Source of the DNA: Serratia proteamaculans
GTDB lineage: Bacteria; Pseudomonadota; Gammaproteobacteria; Enterobacterales; Enterobacteriaceae
Assembly: GCF_013337185.1 (NCBI RefSeq)
Contig: NZ_SWDE01000001.1
Location: 1,364,001-1,428,000 of the forward strand
Length of the DNA: 64,000 nucleotides
Direction: 5' to 3'
This document shows, piece by piece, positions 17,930 through 27,555 of this stretch; within the stretch, counting starts at the first letter, position 1, and each line of letters begins with the position of its first letter. The notes beneath the pieces are model-generated. The model saw nothing but the letters and a program-made list of their open reading frames with translations. It was not told where the DNA came from and made no database searches. A program made the position numbers and the translations under genes.

Positions 17930-19369
17930 ATGACAGCTCAACGCGTACTGGTTCTTGGAGCCAGCGGCTATATCGGCCAAAACCTGATCCCCCACCTGAT
18001 CGAACAGGGACATCACATTACCGCCGCCGCGCGTCGTATCGAATGGCTGCAGGAACAGCACTGGCCGCAGGTTAACTGCCAATATGTCGACGTTTACCGG
18101 CCGGAAACCCTGACCGCCGCGCTGTGGGAGATCGACGCGGTTTATTACCTGATCCACGGTATGGGCGACGGCGATGATTTTATTGAAAAGGAACGCCAGG
18201 CCGCTGAAAACCTGCGTGACGCGCTGCGCAATTCCAGCGTCAAACAGGTCATTTTTCTCGGCGCATTGCAACCCGAAGGCGACAGTTCACCACACCTGGT
18301 GGCACGCAAGCTGACCGGGGAGATCCTGCGCCAGAGTGGTGTTCCCGTCACCGAGCTAAGAGCCAGTATTATTGTCGGCCCCGGCTCGGCCGCGTTCGAA
18401 ATCATGCGCGATATGGTTTACAACCTGCCGGTGCTGACTCCGCCACGCTGGGTACGTTCAAAATCTTCACCGGTAGCGTTGGAAAACCTGCTGGTGTATA
18501 TGGCCGATCTGCTGGCCCATCCGGCGGAAGAAAGTCGTATTTTTGACGTTGCCGGCCCGGAGTACATCAGCTATCAAACCATGTTCGAACGCTTCATCGC
18601 CATCAGCGGTAAAAAACGCTGGCTGATCCCGATCCCGCTGCCGACCCGTTTTATCTCGGTCTGGTTTATCAGCATGATCACCTCGGTGCCCACGTCAATC
18701 GCCAGCGCGTTGATCCAGGGGTTGAACCACGATCTGCCCGCCGACGGTAAACCGCTGCAGGCGCTGATCCCGCAGACGCTGCAGACCTTCGATCAGGCGG
18801 TGACGGCCACCCTGCAACGCGAAGAAGAGGTGGTCGATTCCGCCGACTGGGGTTACGACCCGGAAGCGCGGGCACGCTGGCGGCCGGGCTATGGTTTTTA
18901 TCCGAAGCAGGCGGGTTGCTCGATAGAAACCCAGGCATCCAGCCAGGCTCTGTGGCATACGGTGCAGCAACTGGGTGGCAAAGAGGGCTATTTTTACGCC
19001 AATATCCTGTGGCAGATCCGCGCACGTATGGACGATATGATTGGCAATCGCGTGGTTTATGGCCGGCCACAGCGCGACACGCTGGAGGTTGGCGACGTCG
19101 TCGACGGCTGGAAGGTGATCACCCTCAAACCACAGCGGTTACTGGCATTGCTGTTCGGTATGAAAGCCCCCGGCCTGGGGCGCCTCGCTTTCACCATCAA
19201 GGATCACGGCGACCATCGAACCCTGGACGTACGGGCCTGGTGGCACCCCGCCGGGTTTAGCGGACTACTGTATTGGTTCGCCATGATGCCCGCTCATCTG
19301 TTTATTTTCCGCGGGATGGCCCGGCGTATTGCCAAACTGGCCGAAGAACATCAGCGCAATCTGCCGTAA
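17930..19369 (+). CDS. ybjT: NAD(P)-binding SDR-type protein YbjT
   Basis: YbjT is an atypical short-chain dehydrogenase/reductase-like protein with an unknown substrate. The N-terminal Rossmann fold starts [15 protein letters not shown], a GxxGxxG nucleotide-binding motif, and runs to about residue 300 with [14 protein letters not shown]. The C-terminal DUF2867 domain (about 320-470) includes [19 protein letters not shown] and ends with a hydrophobic stretch, [23 protein letters not shown]. The 478 residues agree with E. coli YbjT (476). The start MTAQRV is preferred over an upstream in-frame ATG because conservation and an AAAGG ribosome site support it. ybjS lies downstream in the same direction. 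Confidence 0.92.
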   Translation: MTAQRVLVLGASGYIGQNLIPHLIEQGHHITAAARRIEWLQEQHWPQVNCQYVDVYRPETLTAALWEIDAVYYLIHGMGDGDDFIEKERQAAENLRDALRNSSVKQVIFLGALQPEGDSSPHLVARKLTGEILRQSGVPVTELRASIIVGPGSAAFEIMRDMVYNLPVLTPPRWVRSKSSPVALENLLVYMADLLAHPAEESRIFDVAGPEYISYQTMFERFIAISGKKRWLIPIPLPTRFISVWFISMITSVPTSIASALIQGLNHDLPADGKPLQALIPQTLQTFDQAVTATLQREEEVVDSADWGYDPEARARWRPGYGFYPKQAGCSIETQASSQALWHTVQQLGGKEGYFYANILWQIRARMDDMIGNRVVYGRPQRDTLEVGDVVDGWKVITLKPQRLLALLFGMKAPGLGRLAFTIKDHGDHRTLDVRAWWHPAGFSGLLYWFAMMPAHLFIFRGMARRIAKLAEEHQRNLP

Positions 19370-19400
19370 TAGGCAGTATTCAGGTGTTCAATTGTCGATC

Positions 19401-19425
19401 AACCGCACACTTTGCTGCTGCGGTT
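19401..19425 (+). terminator. Hairpin between ybjT and ybjS
   Basis: AACCGCA (19401-19407) pairs with TGCGGTT (19419-19425). No T-tract follows. It could mark a partial transcript end in the 168-bp gap; ybjS may have its own promoter. Confidence 0.4.
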
Positions 19426-19537
19426 AGGTCCTTTCCGATTGCATAGAGCACGAAATAACGGAAGAATGGCATCTTATTTGCTGGAGCGCCGCTGAAGGCC
19501 GTCAGCATTCTGATTTTTGGTGAGAATAGAGTTCGTT

Positions 19538-20548
19538 ATGAAGGTATTGGTCACCGGTGCAACCAGTGGGTTAGGCCGTAACGCCGTTGAATATCTGCGC
19601 CGTCAGAGCATCAAAGTACGCGCCACCGGTCGCAACCAGGCGATGGGCAGTCTGCTGGAAAAAATGGGTGCGGAATTCATTCATGCCGATCTCACCAATC
19701 TGATCTCATCGCAGGCCAAAGCCATGCTGGCCGATGTGGACGTGCTGTGGCACTGCTCCAGTTTCACTTCCCCCTGGGGTACCGAAGAAGCCTTTGAACT
19801 GGCCAACGTGCGCGCTACCCGTCGCCTGGGCGAATGGGCGGCGGCCTACGGCGTTTCGCAGTTTATCCATATCTCTTCGCCGGCGGTTTACTTCGACTAC
19901 CATCACCATCGCAACGTTACCGAAGACTTCCGCCCTGTACGCTACGCCAACGAGTTTGCCCGCAGCAAGGCCGCCGGTGAACAAGTGATCCAACAGTTGG
20001 CACTGTCCAATCCGCAGACCCACTTCACCATCCTGCGCCCTCAGGGGCTATTCGGACCGCACGACAAGGTGATGCTGCCGCGTCTGTTACAGATGATCAA
20101 ACGCTACGGCAATCTGTTGCTGCCACGCGGCGGTGCCGCGCTGGTGGACATGACCTATCTGGAAAACGCAGTGCATGCCATGTGGCTGGCGACCCAAAAA
20201 GAAAATACCCCGTCGGGCCGTGCCTACAACATCACCAACCAGCAGCCGCGTCAGCTACGCAGCGTGGTGCAGCAGTTGATCGACGAGTTGGGCATGAAGT
20301 GTCGGATCCGCTCGGTACCCTACCCAATGCTGGACATGATGGCGCGTGGCATGGAAAAGCTCGGCAGCAAAAGTGAAAAAGAGCCGGTACTGACCCACTA
20401 TGGCGTCGCCAAGCTCAATTTTGATCTGACGCTGGATACCACACGTGCCCAGCAAGAACTGGACTACCGGCCAATTATTTCGCTGGATGAAGGTATCTCC
20501 CGCACCGCCCGCTGGCTGAAGGATCACGGCAAACTGCACGGTCTGTAA
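19538..20548 (+). CDS. ybjS: NAD-dependent epimerase/dehydratase family protein YbjS
   Basis: YbjS belongs to the extended SDR family (NAD-dependent epimerase/dehydratase); its substrate is unknown. The 336 residues begin [20 protein letters not shown], with the nucleotide-binding GxxGxxG. The central [15 protein letters not shown] and [11 protein letters not shown] contain the catalytic Tyr/Lys region (possible YxxxK variant), and [15 protein letters not shown] is characteristic of the family. Length and order next to ybjT match E. coli. The stop codon is directly abutted by the stop codon of convergent amiD (20549). Confidence 0.93.
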   Translation: MKVLVTGATSGLGRNAVEYLRRQSIKVRATGRNQAMGSLLEKMGAEFIHADLTNLISSQAKAMLADVDVLWHCSSFTSPWGTEEAFELANVRATRRLGEWAAAYGVSQFIHISSPAVYFDYHHHRNVTEDFRPVRYANEFARSKAAGEQVIQQLALSNPQTHFTILRPQGLFGPHDKVMLPRLLQMIKRYGNLLLPRGGAALVDMTYLENAVHAMWLATQKENTPSGRAYNITNQQPRQLRSVVQQLIDELGMKCRIRSVPYPMLDMMARGMEKLGSKSEKEPVLTHYGVAKLNFDLTLDTTRAQQELDYRPIISLDEGISRTARWLKDHGKLHGL

Positions 20549-21385
20549 TTAACGGGCGGCTCCGTATTTCAGCAACAGCGCGTCGACAATCGCCTCACTC
20601 TCGGCATCCGGCTCACCGCGATAATCGCTGGGCCGGAAATGCATCTGAAACGCCGCCAGCACGTTTTTCTGCTGCCGAGCATCCCACTGCGCATCGATGC
20701 CATAACCGTAACTCGCCAGCTTGGCCATCAACGGTGCCAGCGGCACTTCGGCATGCTTATCCCGCCCGGCCAACAGTTTCTGCACCTGATCCTCGTCCGG
20801 CCAGGCGCCTATGCCCGCCTGCGCCAGCTGTTGCCAGGGGAATAGCGGGCCGGGATCCTGCTTGCGCTGCGGCGCAATATCGCTGTGCCCCACCACGTCC
20901 GTTGGCGAAATACCGTAGCGCTGGATAATATCGCGGCTCAGTGGGATCAACAGGGCTATTTGCTCCGGCGTATAGGGCTGCCAGTGGGTAAACAGCAGGG
21001 TACGGTTGAACCCGCGATTGACGATCTCAATACCAATCGAGGTGTCATTAAGGTTGGTTCTGCCGCGCCAACTGCTGGCCCCGGCATGCCATGCGCGCAA
21101 CGCTTCCGGCACCAGTTGAAATGCCACCGGCTTGCCCTGCGCCAACGGCGGATGTGCCGGCAACAGATAATGCGCGCTGACGTGTTCATCCGTCAGGGTT
21201 TTCAATGAGGAGTGGAAGTCTTCGGCAGTGTAATGCATCACCAGGAAACGAATGCGCTGGTCTGCGCCCTGGGCCTGATGCAGCGTTTCCAGCTGATAGC
21301 CGCCATGGTCGACGATAGTGTCCTGCGGCGCACTTTGGCAGCCTGCAAGCAGCGCTACGGCAAATATCCCTGGCCAAATTTTCAC
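20549..21385 (-). CDS. amiD: N-acetylmuramoyl-L-alanine amidase AmiD (lipoprotein)
   Basis: AmiD is an outer-membrane zinc amidase that removes stem peptides from murein and from anhydro-muropeptides. The GTG at 21385 is chosen because AGGAGG lies five to six bases upstream, and it starts a lipoprotein signal peptide, KIWPGIFAVALLAGC, with the lipobox Cys. The Amidase_2 domain shows the zinc ligands in VMHYTAEDF, AWHAG and HSDIAPQRKQDPGP. A C-terminal peptidoglycan-binding domain (about 200-270) contains AFQMHFRPSDYRG. The 278 residues match E. coli AmiD. It is divergent from the DUF3300 lipoprotein gene and convergent with ybjS. Confidence 0.94.
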   Translation of the reverse strand: MKIWPGIFAVALLAGCQSAPQDTIVDHGGYQLETLHQAQGADQRIRFLVMHYTAEDFHSSLKTLTDEHVSAHYLLPAHPPLAQGKPVAFQLVPEALRAWHAGASSWRGRTNLNDTSIGIEIVNRGFNRTLLFTHWQPYTPEQIALLIPLSRDIIQRYGISPTDVVGHSDIAPQRKQDPGPLFPWQQLAQAGIGAWPDEDQVQKLLAGRDKHAEVPLAPLMAKLASYGYGIDAQWDARQQKNVLAAFQMHFRPSDYRGEPDAESEAIVDALLLKYGAAR

Positions 21386-21575
21386 GAATCCCTCCTGTGT
21401 GTCAGCTATGCCGAATTTGTAACCCGAATTGATTAATCTGTATCCAATAATCATTGTAATCAATAAATGATGACAGACCAGCCTGATGTGCAAGCGAGTG
21501 TTGCGCTTGACTGGCAGATTGCACTTCAGCTGTTAGGCTAATCATATTATCTGCGCTGATATAAGCGAGTCACTC

Positions 21576-23120
21576 ATGTTCAAGCCAAGCTACCTCTCAT
21601 GGCTGATCTGTATCGCCATGCTCCCGCTCAGCGGTTGTGACCAAAAAACAGTGGCCAACGCCATGGGGGCCACGCCGTCTGCAGCTACCGCTCCGGCGGC
21701 AGACACATCTTCCGCAGTAGCCACCTCCCCCGCGGCAGCACCGGCCTACACGCCGTTGAGCGCCGATCAACTCTACCAGTTGGTCAGCCCGGTGGCGCTT
21801 TTTCCTGACAAATTGTTAGCGCAGGTGCTGGCCGGTGCCGGGTATCCCGACCAGATCAGCACGGCGGATAACTGGCTGGCACAAAATCGTAGCCTGCAAC
21901 CGGCGGCGCTCGCCACGGCCGCAGACGCTCAGCCCTGGGACCCGAGCGTGCGTGGCTTGGTACAATTTCCTGACGTGCTGGATCAAATGGCTAAAAATAT
22001 CCCCTGGACCACGGAACTGGGCAGTGCCTATCTCAACGATCCTACCGACGTGATGAATGCCATTCAGGTGATGCGTCAACGCGCCGCCACCCAAGGCACG
22101 CTGAAAACCTCACCGCAGCAAAAGGTGATAGTCACCCCGGCCACGCAATACGTTGAACAGCAGCCCTCCCCACAAACCGTAGTGGCGGCTCCGGCCCAAA
22201 CCATTGTGATTGAGCCCAGCCAGCCGAATGTGGTCTATGTACCGCGTTACGACCCCTGGGTAGCCTATGGCGCACCGGTACCGGCCTACCCGAGCTACCA
22301 ATACCCAAGTGCACCCGGCTATAGCAGCGGCGATATGGTGGCGGCAGGAGTGATCAGCTTTGGTGTCGGGATCGTGGTCGGTGCATTGATTAATGAAAAC
22401 CATCATGACGACTGGCATAGCTGGGATGTGCACTGGAATAATCGGCGTCAGCCGGTGGTCTACAACAACGCGCCCTATATTTCGCATTCCACCACGGTGA
22501 TTAACCGCGTCACCAATATCAATCAATTTAATAATGTGAACCGTAGCAACACCGTGAATAACTACCGCAACACGCCGATGGTTCAGGCACCGCGTATTGC
22601 CGCACCGACGGCCCGTCCGGCTCCTAACGTTAACACGATGCAACAACCTCACTTTGCCCAGCAGGCCGCCGCGGTTAATACGCGCCAGCCAATGACTACA
22701 CCTAACTTTACCCATACGGGAACGGTAGCCGCCCCCCGTGCAGTAACACCCTCGGCCCATGCTCAGCCACAGATGACCCTGCCTAAATTCAACTCTACGG
22801 CACCCGCAGCGGTACCGCCGCAAACGCGAAAATCAGCAGCGCCGGTTCAGCAAACAGAAAAACGGCCAACACAGCAGCCCAAACAACGCACAACCGCGCC
22901 TCAGGCCGTACAACAGGTGACTCGGCCCGCAGCCACTAAACCGGTGGTTCGTAGCGCGCCCGTAGCCCCGGTTTCCCGCCCGCAGCCGGTTCAGCAACGC
23001 TCTGATACCCCGCGGAACCCGTTCCATCAGCAACGGATACAGACAGAGCATCGCCCGGCCCCCGCAGTCAGACAGCAGGAACGCCGGCCATTAAAAATTG
23101 AATCCCGCAGGGCTGATTAA
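21576..23120 (+). CDS. DUF3300 lipoprotein with Pro/Gln-rich tail
   Basis: This is a 514-residue predicted lipoprotein. The signal peptide LSWLICIAMLPLSGC has a lipobox Cys, followed by an Ala/Thr/Ser-rich linker. The DUF3300 domain (about 55-300) begins YTPLSADQLYQLVSPVALFP and includes LLAQVLAGAGYP and VYVPRYDPWVAYG. A glycine/alanine membrane-like or amyloid-like stretch, DMVAAGVISFGVGIVVGALI, lies near 255. The last 200 residues are low-complexity, rich in Asn, Gln, Pro, Thr and Arg, and probably disordered. The function of the family is unknown. E. coli lacks it at this position. It is divergent from amiD, so both may serve the outer envelope. Confidence 0.85.
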   Translation: MFKPSYLSWLICIAMLPLSGCDQKTVANAMGATPSAATAPAADTSSAVATSPAAAPAYTPLSADQLYQLVSPVALFPDKLLAQVLAGAGYPDQISTADNWLAQNRSLQPAALATAADAQPWDPSVRGLVQFPDVLDQMAKNIPWTTELGSAYLNDPTDVMNAIQVMRQRAATQGTLKTSPQQKVIVTPATQYVEQQPSPQTVVAAPAQTIVIEPSQPNVVYVPRYDPWVAYGAPVPAYPSYQYPSAPGYSSGDMVAAGVISFGVGIVVGALINENHHDDWHSWDVHWNNRRQPVVYNNAPYISHSTTVINRVTNINQFNNVNRSNTVNNYRNTPMVQAPRIAAPTARPAPNVNTMQQPHFAQQAAAVNTRQPMTTPNFTHTGTVAAPRAVTPSAHAQPQMTLPKFNSTAPAAVPPQTRKSAAPVQQTEKRPTQQPKQRTTAPQAVQQVTRPAATKPVVRSAPVAPVSRPQPVQQRSDTPRNPFHQQRIQTEHRPAPAVRQQERRPLKIESRRAD

Positions 23121-23128
23121 AGATATGA

Positions 23129-23150
23129 CGCCCCGGCGGAGGCCGGGGCG
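23129..23150. terminator. GC-rich hairpin between the DUF3300 gene and ybjQ
   Basis: CGCCCCGGC (23129-23137) and GCCGGGGCG (23142-23150) form a 9-bp stem with a GGAG loop between convergent genes. T-tracts are poor, so termination may depend on both directions sharing a strong stem. Confidence 0.65.
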
Positions 23151-23162
23151 TGAAAGAAGGGA

Positions 23163-23486
23163 TTAACGACTGACTTTCACTGCGGTGCCGCTGACGGTCA
23201 CCATCAGCATGCTGCTGTCTTTACCCACGGTTTCGTAATCGATATCAATACCGACCACCGCGTTGGCACCCAACTCTTGTGCCTGCTCTTCCAGTTCCTT
23301 GAAGGCGATCAGGCGTGCTTTACGCAGCTCTTTCTCATAGGCCCCGGAGCGACCACCGACGATGTCACGCACGCCGGCAAAGAAATCACGGAAAATATTG
23401 GCACCCAGAATAGCCTCGCCGGTGACTACGCCGCAGTACTCGGTAATGGTAAACCCTTCCAGGGTCGGGGTGGTTGAAAGCTGCAT
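23163..23486 (-). CDS. ybjQ: YbjQ family heavy-metal-binding-like protein
   Basis: YbjQ (UPF0145/DUF74, Pfam YbjQ_1) is a small soluble protein that forms pentamers in structures of homologues; its function is not established. The 107 residues begin [21 protein letters not shown] and contain [20 protein letters not shown] and the C-terminal [13 protein letters not shown], nearly identical to E. coli. The ATG at 23486 has AAGGAG five bases upstream; the longer in-frame extension to 23567 lacks one. It is convergent with the DUF3300 gene and divergent from ybjP. Confidence 0.94.
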   Translation of the reverse strand: MQLSTTPTLEGFTITEYCGVVTGEAILGANIFRDFFAGVRDIVGGRSGAYEKELRKARLIAFKELEEQAQELGANAVVGIDIDYETVGKDSSMLMVTVSGTAVKVSR

Positions 23487-23647
23487 CAAAACTCCTTGCT
23501 TGATTGATTCATGGCATTTATCTGACCATCGTTTTAGCATTATGTTCTGTATTGAAATGGCACGCACTACGAATGCAAGGCCAGAAATCGCATTTATACT
23601 GTAGGCTAGTGGTCTTCATGGTAGAGACTTTCACATAAGGTAATGAG

Positions 23648-24196
23648 ATGAAAACAAAAACGATTGCGGCTGTTATTCCCTTAGCGCTGTTACTGAGTGC
23701 CTGCACCACCGTTGAACCGGCATTCAAGGATATCGGCACCCGTACCGGCGGTTGTGTGGAAGGCGGCCCGGATGCGGTTGCACAGAAATTTTACGATTTG
23801 CGCCTGCAACAAGGTGCCGGTACTACCCTGCCGGACAGCAACCGTCTGGCGCAATTGCAGCCTTACCTGAGTAAAGTGCTGTACCAGGATCTGGTGACCG
23901 CTAACCAGAATCCGGGCAAACATCAGGTCACCGGCGATCTGTTTACCGGCAATGCTCAGGGGCCGACCAGCGCCACCGTCGCCAGCGCGTCGACCATTCC
24001 TAATACCGATGCCAAAAATATCCCGTTGCGCGTTCAGCTCAGCTACCAGAAAGACGGTGGCAGCGCAGTCAACTGGCAGGATGAAGTGCTTATGGTGCGC
24101 GAAGGCACCTGTTGGGTCGTGGACGATATCCGCTATCTGAACGTGCCACCGCACGCCGCCAGCGGTACGCTGCGTCAGGTATTGGAAAACCAGTAA
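23648..24196 (+). CDS. ybjP: YbjP family lipoprotein
   Basis: YbjP is a DUF3828-type lipoprotein of unknown function; in E. coli it is encoded immediately upstream of artP. The 182 residues begin with a signal peptide ending LLLSAC, the lipobox. Conserved segments include GGCVEGGPDAVAQKFYDLR, VASASTIPNTDAKNIPLRV and WQDEVLMVREGTCWVVDD, which match E. coli YbjP, with about ten extra residues in the middle. GGTAATGAG precedes the ATG. Confidence 0.92.
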   Translation: MKTKTIAAVIPLALLLSACTTVEPAFKDIGTRTGGCVEGGPDAVAQKFYDLRLQQGAGTTLPDSNRLAQLQPYLSKVLYQDLVTANQNPGKHQVTGDLFTGNAQGPTSATVASASTIPNTDAKNIPLRVQLSYQKDGGSAVNWQDEVLMVREGTCWVVDDIRYLNVPPHAASGTLRQVLENQ

Positions 24197-24204
24197 GCCA
24201 ACTC

Positions 24205-24236
24205 AACCACCGGTGCCCTTGTGGGTACCGGTGGTT
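24205..24236 (+). terminator. Long hairpin after ybjP
   Basis: AACCACCGGTGCCC faces GGGTACCGGTGGTT around a TTGT loop, a 14-bp stem with one mismatch, nine bases after the ybjP stop. No T-tract follows; it should still be a strong 3' end structure. Confidence 0.65.
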
Positions 24237-24397
24237 AGATAAATACCTTGATTGCGCGCAATATTTGTTCAATTTGAGAAATTTCGCTACCTGCCTCACA
24301 GCATGCACGACAAATCCCCCCTTCGAACCTGACTCGCGGTATCTTGTGCTATTCTTTTACTATTCTGCCGCGCAGTAATAAATTTTAACGCGCAAAG

Positions 24398-24415
24398 ATT
24401 GCATAAGTATTCTGT
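24398..24415 (+). promoter_or_regulatory. Candidate ARG box upstream of artP
   Basis: ATTGCATAAGTATTCTGT fits the 18-bp ArgR consensus with three mismatches and lies 45 bp before the artP start. It is weaker than the artJ boxes, and a partner site at the usual 3-bp spacing is poor. The 263-bp ybjP-artP gap otherwise shows only A+T-rich sequence. Confidence 0.45.
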
Positions 24416-24459
24416 GGAAGTTAACATTCGCGGCATCAATATCTATTCAATTCTGGCGC

Positions 24460-25188
24460 ATGAGCATTCAACTTAACGGTATCAATTGCTATTACGGCGC
24501 ACATCAGGCGCTGTTTGACATCACGCTGGATTGCCCAGCAGGGGAAACCTTAGTGCTGCTCGGTCCAAGCGGCGCGGGGAAAAGCTCGTTATTGCGGGTG
24601 TTGAACCTGTTGGAAATGCCACGTTCGGGCCAACTGCAGATCGCCGGTAACCAATTCGACTTTAAGCAGGCTCCGGGCGAAAAAGCCATTCGCGAGCTAC
24701 GGCAGAACGTCGGCATGGTATTCCAGCAATACAATCTCTGGCCTCACCTCACCGTGGTGCAAAACCTGATCGAAGCACCTTGCCGCGTGCTGGGCCTGAC
24801 CAAGGCTCAGGCGATGGAGCGTGCCGACAAGCTGCTCAAGCGCCTGCGTCTGACCGACTTTGCCGATCGTTTCCCGCTGCACCTCTCCGGTGGCCAGCAA
24901 CAGCGTGTAGCCATTGCCCGTGCGCTGATGATGGAACCGCAGGTTCTGCTGTTTGATGAACCGACGGCCGCGCTGGATCCTGAGATCACCGCCCAAATCG
25001 TCAGCATCATTCGCGAATTGGCCGGCACCGGGATCACCCAGGTGATCGTGACCCACGAAGTGGAAGTGGCGCGCAAAACCGCCAGCCGCGTGGTGTATAT
25101 GGAAAACGGCCACGTAGTGGAACAAGGCGATGCCAGCCACTTCAAGAATCCACAGACCACCGAGTTTGCCAATTACTTATCACACTAA
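24460..25188 (+). CDS. artP: Arginine ABC transporter ATP-binding protein ArtP
   Basis: ArtP is the ATPase of the arginine importer ArtPQM, served by the binding proteins ArtI and ArtJ. The 242 residues contain Walker [10 protein letters not shown] near residue 34, Q-loop FQQYNLWPH, signature [15 protein letters not shown], Walker [15 protein letters not shown] and the switch His in VTHEVEVA. The start [18 protein letters not shown] matches E. coli. It opens the operon artP-artI-artQ-artM, with gaps of 33, 9 and -1 bases. Confidence 0.97.
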   Translation: MSIQLNGINCYYGAHQALFDITLDCPAGETLVLLGPSGAGKSSLLRVLNLLEMPRSGQLQIAGNQFDFKQAPGEKAIRELRQNVGMVFQQYNLWPHLTVVQNLIEAPCRVLGLTKAQAMERADKLLKRLRLTDFADRFPLHLSGGQQQRVAIARALMMEPQVLLFDEPTAALDPEITAQIVSIIRELAGTGITQVIVTHEVEVARKTASRVVYMENGHVVEQGDASHFKNPQTTEFANYLSH

Positions 25189-25221
25189 CAATTTTACTTG
25201 CTGTAATTTGGGGAGTTTGCG

Positions 25222-25953
25222 ATGAAAAAACTAATAATCGCCGCCGTTCTGGCCGGCATCAGCGTTTCCGCCTCTGCAGCCGAAACCATCCGTTTCGCTA
25301 CCGAAGCTTCTTATCCTCCATTTGAATTTATTGACGCCGGCAACAAGATCCAGGGCTTTGATGTCGATCTGGCCAATGCGCTGTGTAAAGAGATCCAGGC
25401 CGAATGTACTTTCACCAATCAGGCCTTTGACAGCCTGATCCCAAGCCTGAAGTTCAAGCGTTTCGACGCGGTGATGGCCGGTATGGACATCACGCCAGAG
25501 CGTGAAAAACAGGTGCTGTTTACCAAGCCGTATTACGATAACTCCGCCCTGTTTGTGGCCCAGAAAGGCAAAGTGGCTGACGTCGCCGCGCTGAAAGGCA
25601 AGAAAGTGGGCGTGCAGAACGGTACCACCCATCAGAAATACCTGACCGATAAGCACCCGGAAATCACCACCGTGCCTTACGACAGCTATCAGAACGCCAT
25701 TCTGGATCTGAAAAATGGCCGCGTTGATGCGGTATTTGGTGACACTGCGGTGGTCAACGAATGGCTGAAACAAAATGCGGCTCTGGCGGCAGTGGGCGAC
25801 AAAGTAACCGATAAAGACTACTTCGGTACCGGTTTGGGCATTGCCGTTCGCCAGAAAAATACCGATCTGCAGGGCAAGTTCAACGCCGCTCTGGACAAAA
25901 TCAAACAGGATGGGACTTACGAAACCATCTACAAAAAATGGTTCCAGCAGTAA
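25222..25953 (+). CDS. artI: Arginine-binding periplasmic protein ArtI
   Basis: ArtI is a periplasmic solute-binding protein of the basic amino acid family (SBP_bac_3). The signal peptide MKKLIIAAVLAGISVSASA is followed by mature AETIRFATEASYPPFEF. Ligand-binding regions FDVDLANALC, AGMDITPEREKQV, NGTTHQKYL and AVFGDTAVV are all present, and the 243-residue length is standard. It lies second in artPIQM. It is a close paralogue of artJ 1.6 kb downstream; the operon position decides the name. Confidence 0.94.
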   Translation: MKKLIIAAVLAGISVSASAAETIRFATEASYPPFEFIDAGNKIQGFDVDLANALCKEIQAECTFTNQAFDSLIPSLKFKRFDAVMAGMDITPEREKQVLFTKPYYDNSALFVAQKGKVADVAALKGKKVGVQNGTTHQKYLTDKHPEITTVPYDSYQNAILDLKNGRVDAVFGDTAVVNEWLKQNAALAAVGDKVTDKDYFGTGLGIAVRQKNTDLQGKFNAALDKIKQDGTYETIYKKWFQQ

Positions 25954-25962
25954 TCAACTCTG

Positions 25963-26679
25963 ATGAATGAAATTCAACCTTTAGCAAGCGCCGCCGGGAT
26001 GACCGTCGGCCTTGCCGTTTGTGCCCTTATCCTTGGGCTGATCCTGGCGATGCTGTTTGCCGTCTGGGAGTCATCACGCTGGAGAGTGGTTAGCTGGCTC
26101 GGCACCGCCTGGGTCACGCTGTTGCGCGGCCTGCCGGAAATTCTGGTGGTGCTGTTCATCTATTTCGGCTCATCACAGCTGTTGTTGATGCTGTCCGATG
26201 GCTTCACCCTGAACCTGGGTCTGTTCCAACTGCCGATCCAACTGGCGATTGATAACTTTGAAGTCAGCCCGTTCCTGTGCGGTGTCATTGCCCTCGCCCT
26301 GCTCTATTCGGCCTATGCGTCGCAAACGCTGCGTGGCGCGCTGAAGGCCGTGCCGCAGGGGCAATGGGAATCCGGTCAGGCGCTGGGGATGAGCACCACG
26401 GCAATTTTCTTCCGCCTGATCATGCCACAGATGTGGCGGCACGCGCTGCCCGGCCTCGGCAACCAGTGGCTGGTGTTACTGAAAGATACCGCGTTGGTGT
26501 CACTGATCAGCGTTAACGATCTGATGCTGCAAACCAAAAGCATTGCCACCCGCACCCAGGAGCCTTTTACCTGGTACGTGATAGCGGCGGCGATTTATCT
26601 GGTGGTCACCCTGTTCAGCCAGTACATCATTAAACGCATCGAACTGCGCACCACGCGTTTTGAGCGGGGGCCATCCTGA
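25963..26679 (+). CDS. artQ: Arginine ABC transporter permease ArtQ
   Basis: ArtQ is one of the two inner-membrane permeases that form the arginine channel with ArtM. The 238 residues have five predicted membrane segments. The cytoplasmic coupling motif that contacts ArtP is visible in [24 protein letters not shown] (positions about 127-150), the EAA loop of the HisMQ family. [20 protein letters not shown] matches the conserved N-terminal half. Its TGA stop shares one base with the artM ATG (TGATG), typical of coupled subunits. Confidence 0.96.
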   Translation: MNEIQPLASAAGMTVGLAVCALILGLILAMLFAVWESSRWRVVSWLGTAWVTLLRGLPEILVVLFIYFGSSQLLLMLSDGFTLNLGLFQLPIQLAIDNFEVSPFLCGVIALALLYSAYASQTLRGALKAVPQGQWESGQALGMSTTAIFFRLIMPQMWRHALPGLGNQWLVLLKDTALVSLISVNDLMLQTKSIATRTQEPFTWYVIAAAIYLVVTLFSQYIIKRIELRTTRFERGPS

Positions 26680-27347
26680 TGTTTGAGTTCTTGCCGGAAA
26701 TTATCAAAGGGCTGCATACCAGCCTGACGCTGACCATCACCGCGCTGATCGTGGCGCTGGTGCTGTCGCTGGTGCTGACGGTGATCCTGACGCTGAAAAC
26801 GCCGATCCTGACGCCGTTGGTAAAAATCTATATCACCCTGTTCACCGGTACGCCGCTGCTGGTGCAGATCTTCCTGATCTACTACGGCCCCGGTCAGTTC
26901 CCGGCGATCCGCGAGTATCCGTGGTTATGGAACTTGCTGTCGCAGCCGTGGCTGTGTGCGATGATCGCATTGGCGCTGAACAGTGCCGCCTATACCACCC
27001 AACTGTTTTACGGTGCGGTACGGGCGATCCCGGCCGGTCAATGGCAATCTTGTGAAGCCCTCGGCATGTCGCGTTCGCAGTCGCTGCGTATCCTGCTGCC
27101 GTTTGCCTTCAAGCGTGCGCTGTCGTCTTACTCCAACGAAGTGGTGCTGGTGTTCAAAAGTACCTCGCTGGCCTATACCATCACCCTGATGGAAGTCATG
27201 GGCTACAGCCAGCTGATGTATGGCCGTACCTACGACGTGATGGTGTTTGGCGCTGCCGGACTGGTGTATCTGTGCGTCAACGGCTTGCTGACACTGCTGA
27301 TGCGCCTGGTCGAGCGCCGTGCATTGGCGTTTGAACGTCGCAACTGA
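26679..27347 (+). CDS. artM: Arginine ABC transporter permease ArtM
   Basis: ArtM is the partner permease of ArtQ. The 222 residues start [19 protein letters not shown], show about five membrane helices, carry YITLFTGTPLLVQIFLIYYG, and have the ArtP-contacting EAA loop GQWQSCEALGMSRSQSLRIL near 118-137. The C-terminus ends in RLVERRALAFERRN. It is the last gene of artPIQM; an intrinsic terminator follows 20 bp after the stop. Confidence 0.97.
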   Translation: MFEFLPEIIKGLHTSLTLTITALIVALVLSLVLTVILTLKTPILTPLVKIYITLFTGTPLLVQIFLIYYGPGQFPAIREYPWLWNLLSQPWLCAMIALALNSAAYTTQLFYGAVRAIPAGQWQSCEALGMSRSQSLRILLPFAFKRALSSYSNEVVLVFKSTSLAYTITLMEVMGYSQLMYGRTYDVMVFGAAGLVYLCVNGLLTLLMRLVERRALAFERRN

Positions 27348-27367
27348 GTCAGTAGAGCGATACTCTC

Positions 27368-27396
27368 AAAGCCCTGCCATCGCGCGGGGCTTTTTT
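27368..27396 (+). terminator. Intrinsic terminator of artPIQM
   Basis: AAAGCCC and GGGGCTTTTTT form a short GC stem around TGCCATCGCGC, followed by six to seven T. Confidence 0.85.
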
Positions 27397-27404
27397 ACAT
27401 CCAG

Positions 27405-27443
27405 AACAAATTTTTAATCATTTATATTGCATATTAATTCATT
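27405..27443 (+). promoter_or_regulatory. Tandem ARG boxes upstream of artJ
   Basis: Two 18-bp ArgR-like boxes lie 3 bp apart: AACAAATTTTTAATCATT (27405-27422, three mismatches) and ATTGCATATTAATTCATT (27426-27443, one mismatch to WNTGAATWWWWATTCANW). The 3-bp separation is the classical arrangement for hexameric ArgR. E. coli artJ is ArgR-repressed, so arginine repression is expected here. Confidence 0.75.
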
Positions 27444-27555
27444 AAATGGCAGGGTTAACACCGACCGAAAGCCGCCAAAACCCCTGGGTTATTGTCAGTA
27501 AAATCAAGCGGTGACGAGATAAAAATACGCAGACTTGCAGACAGGAGCTTTAAGC

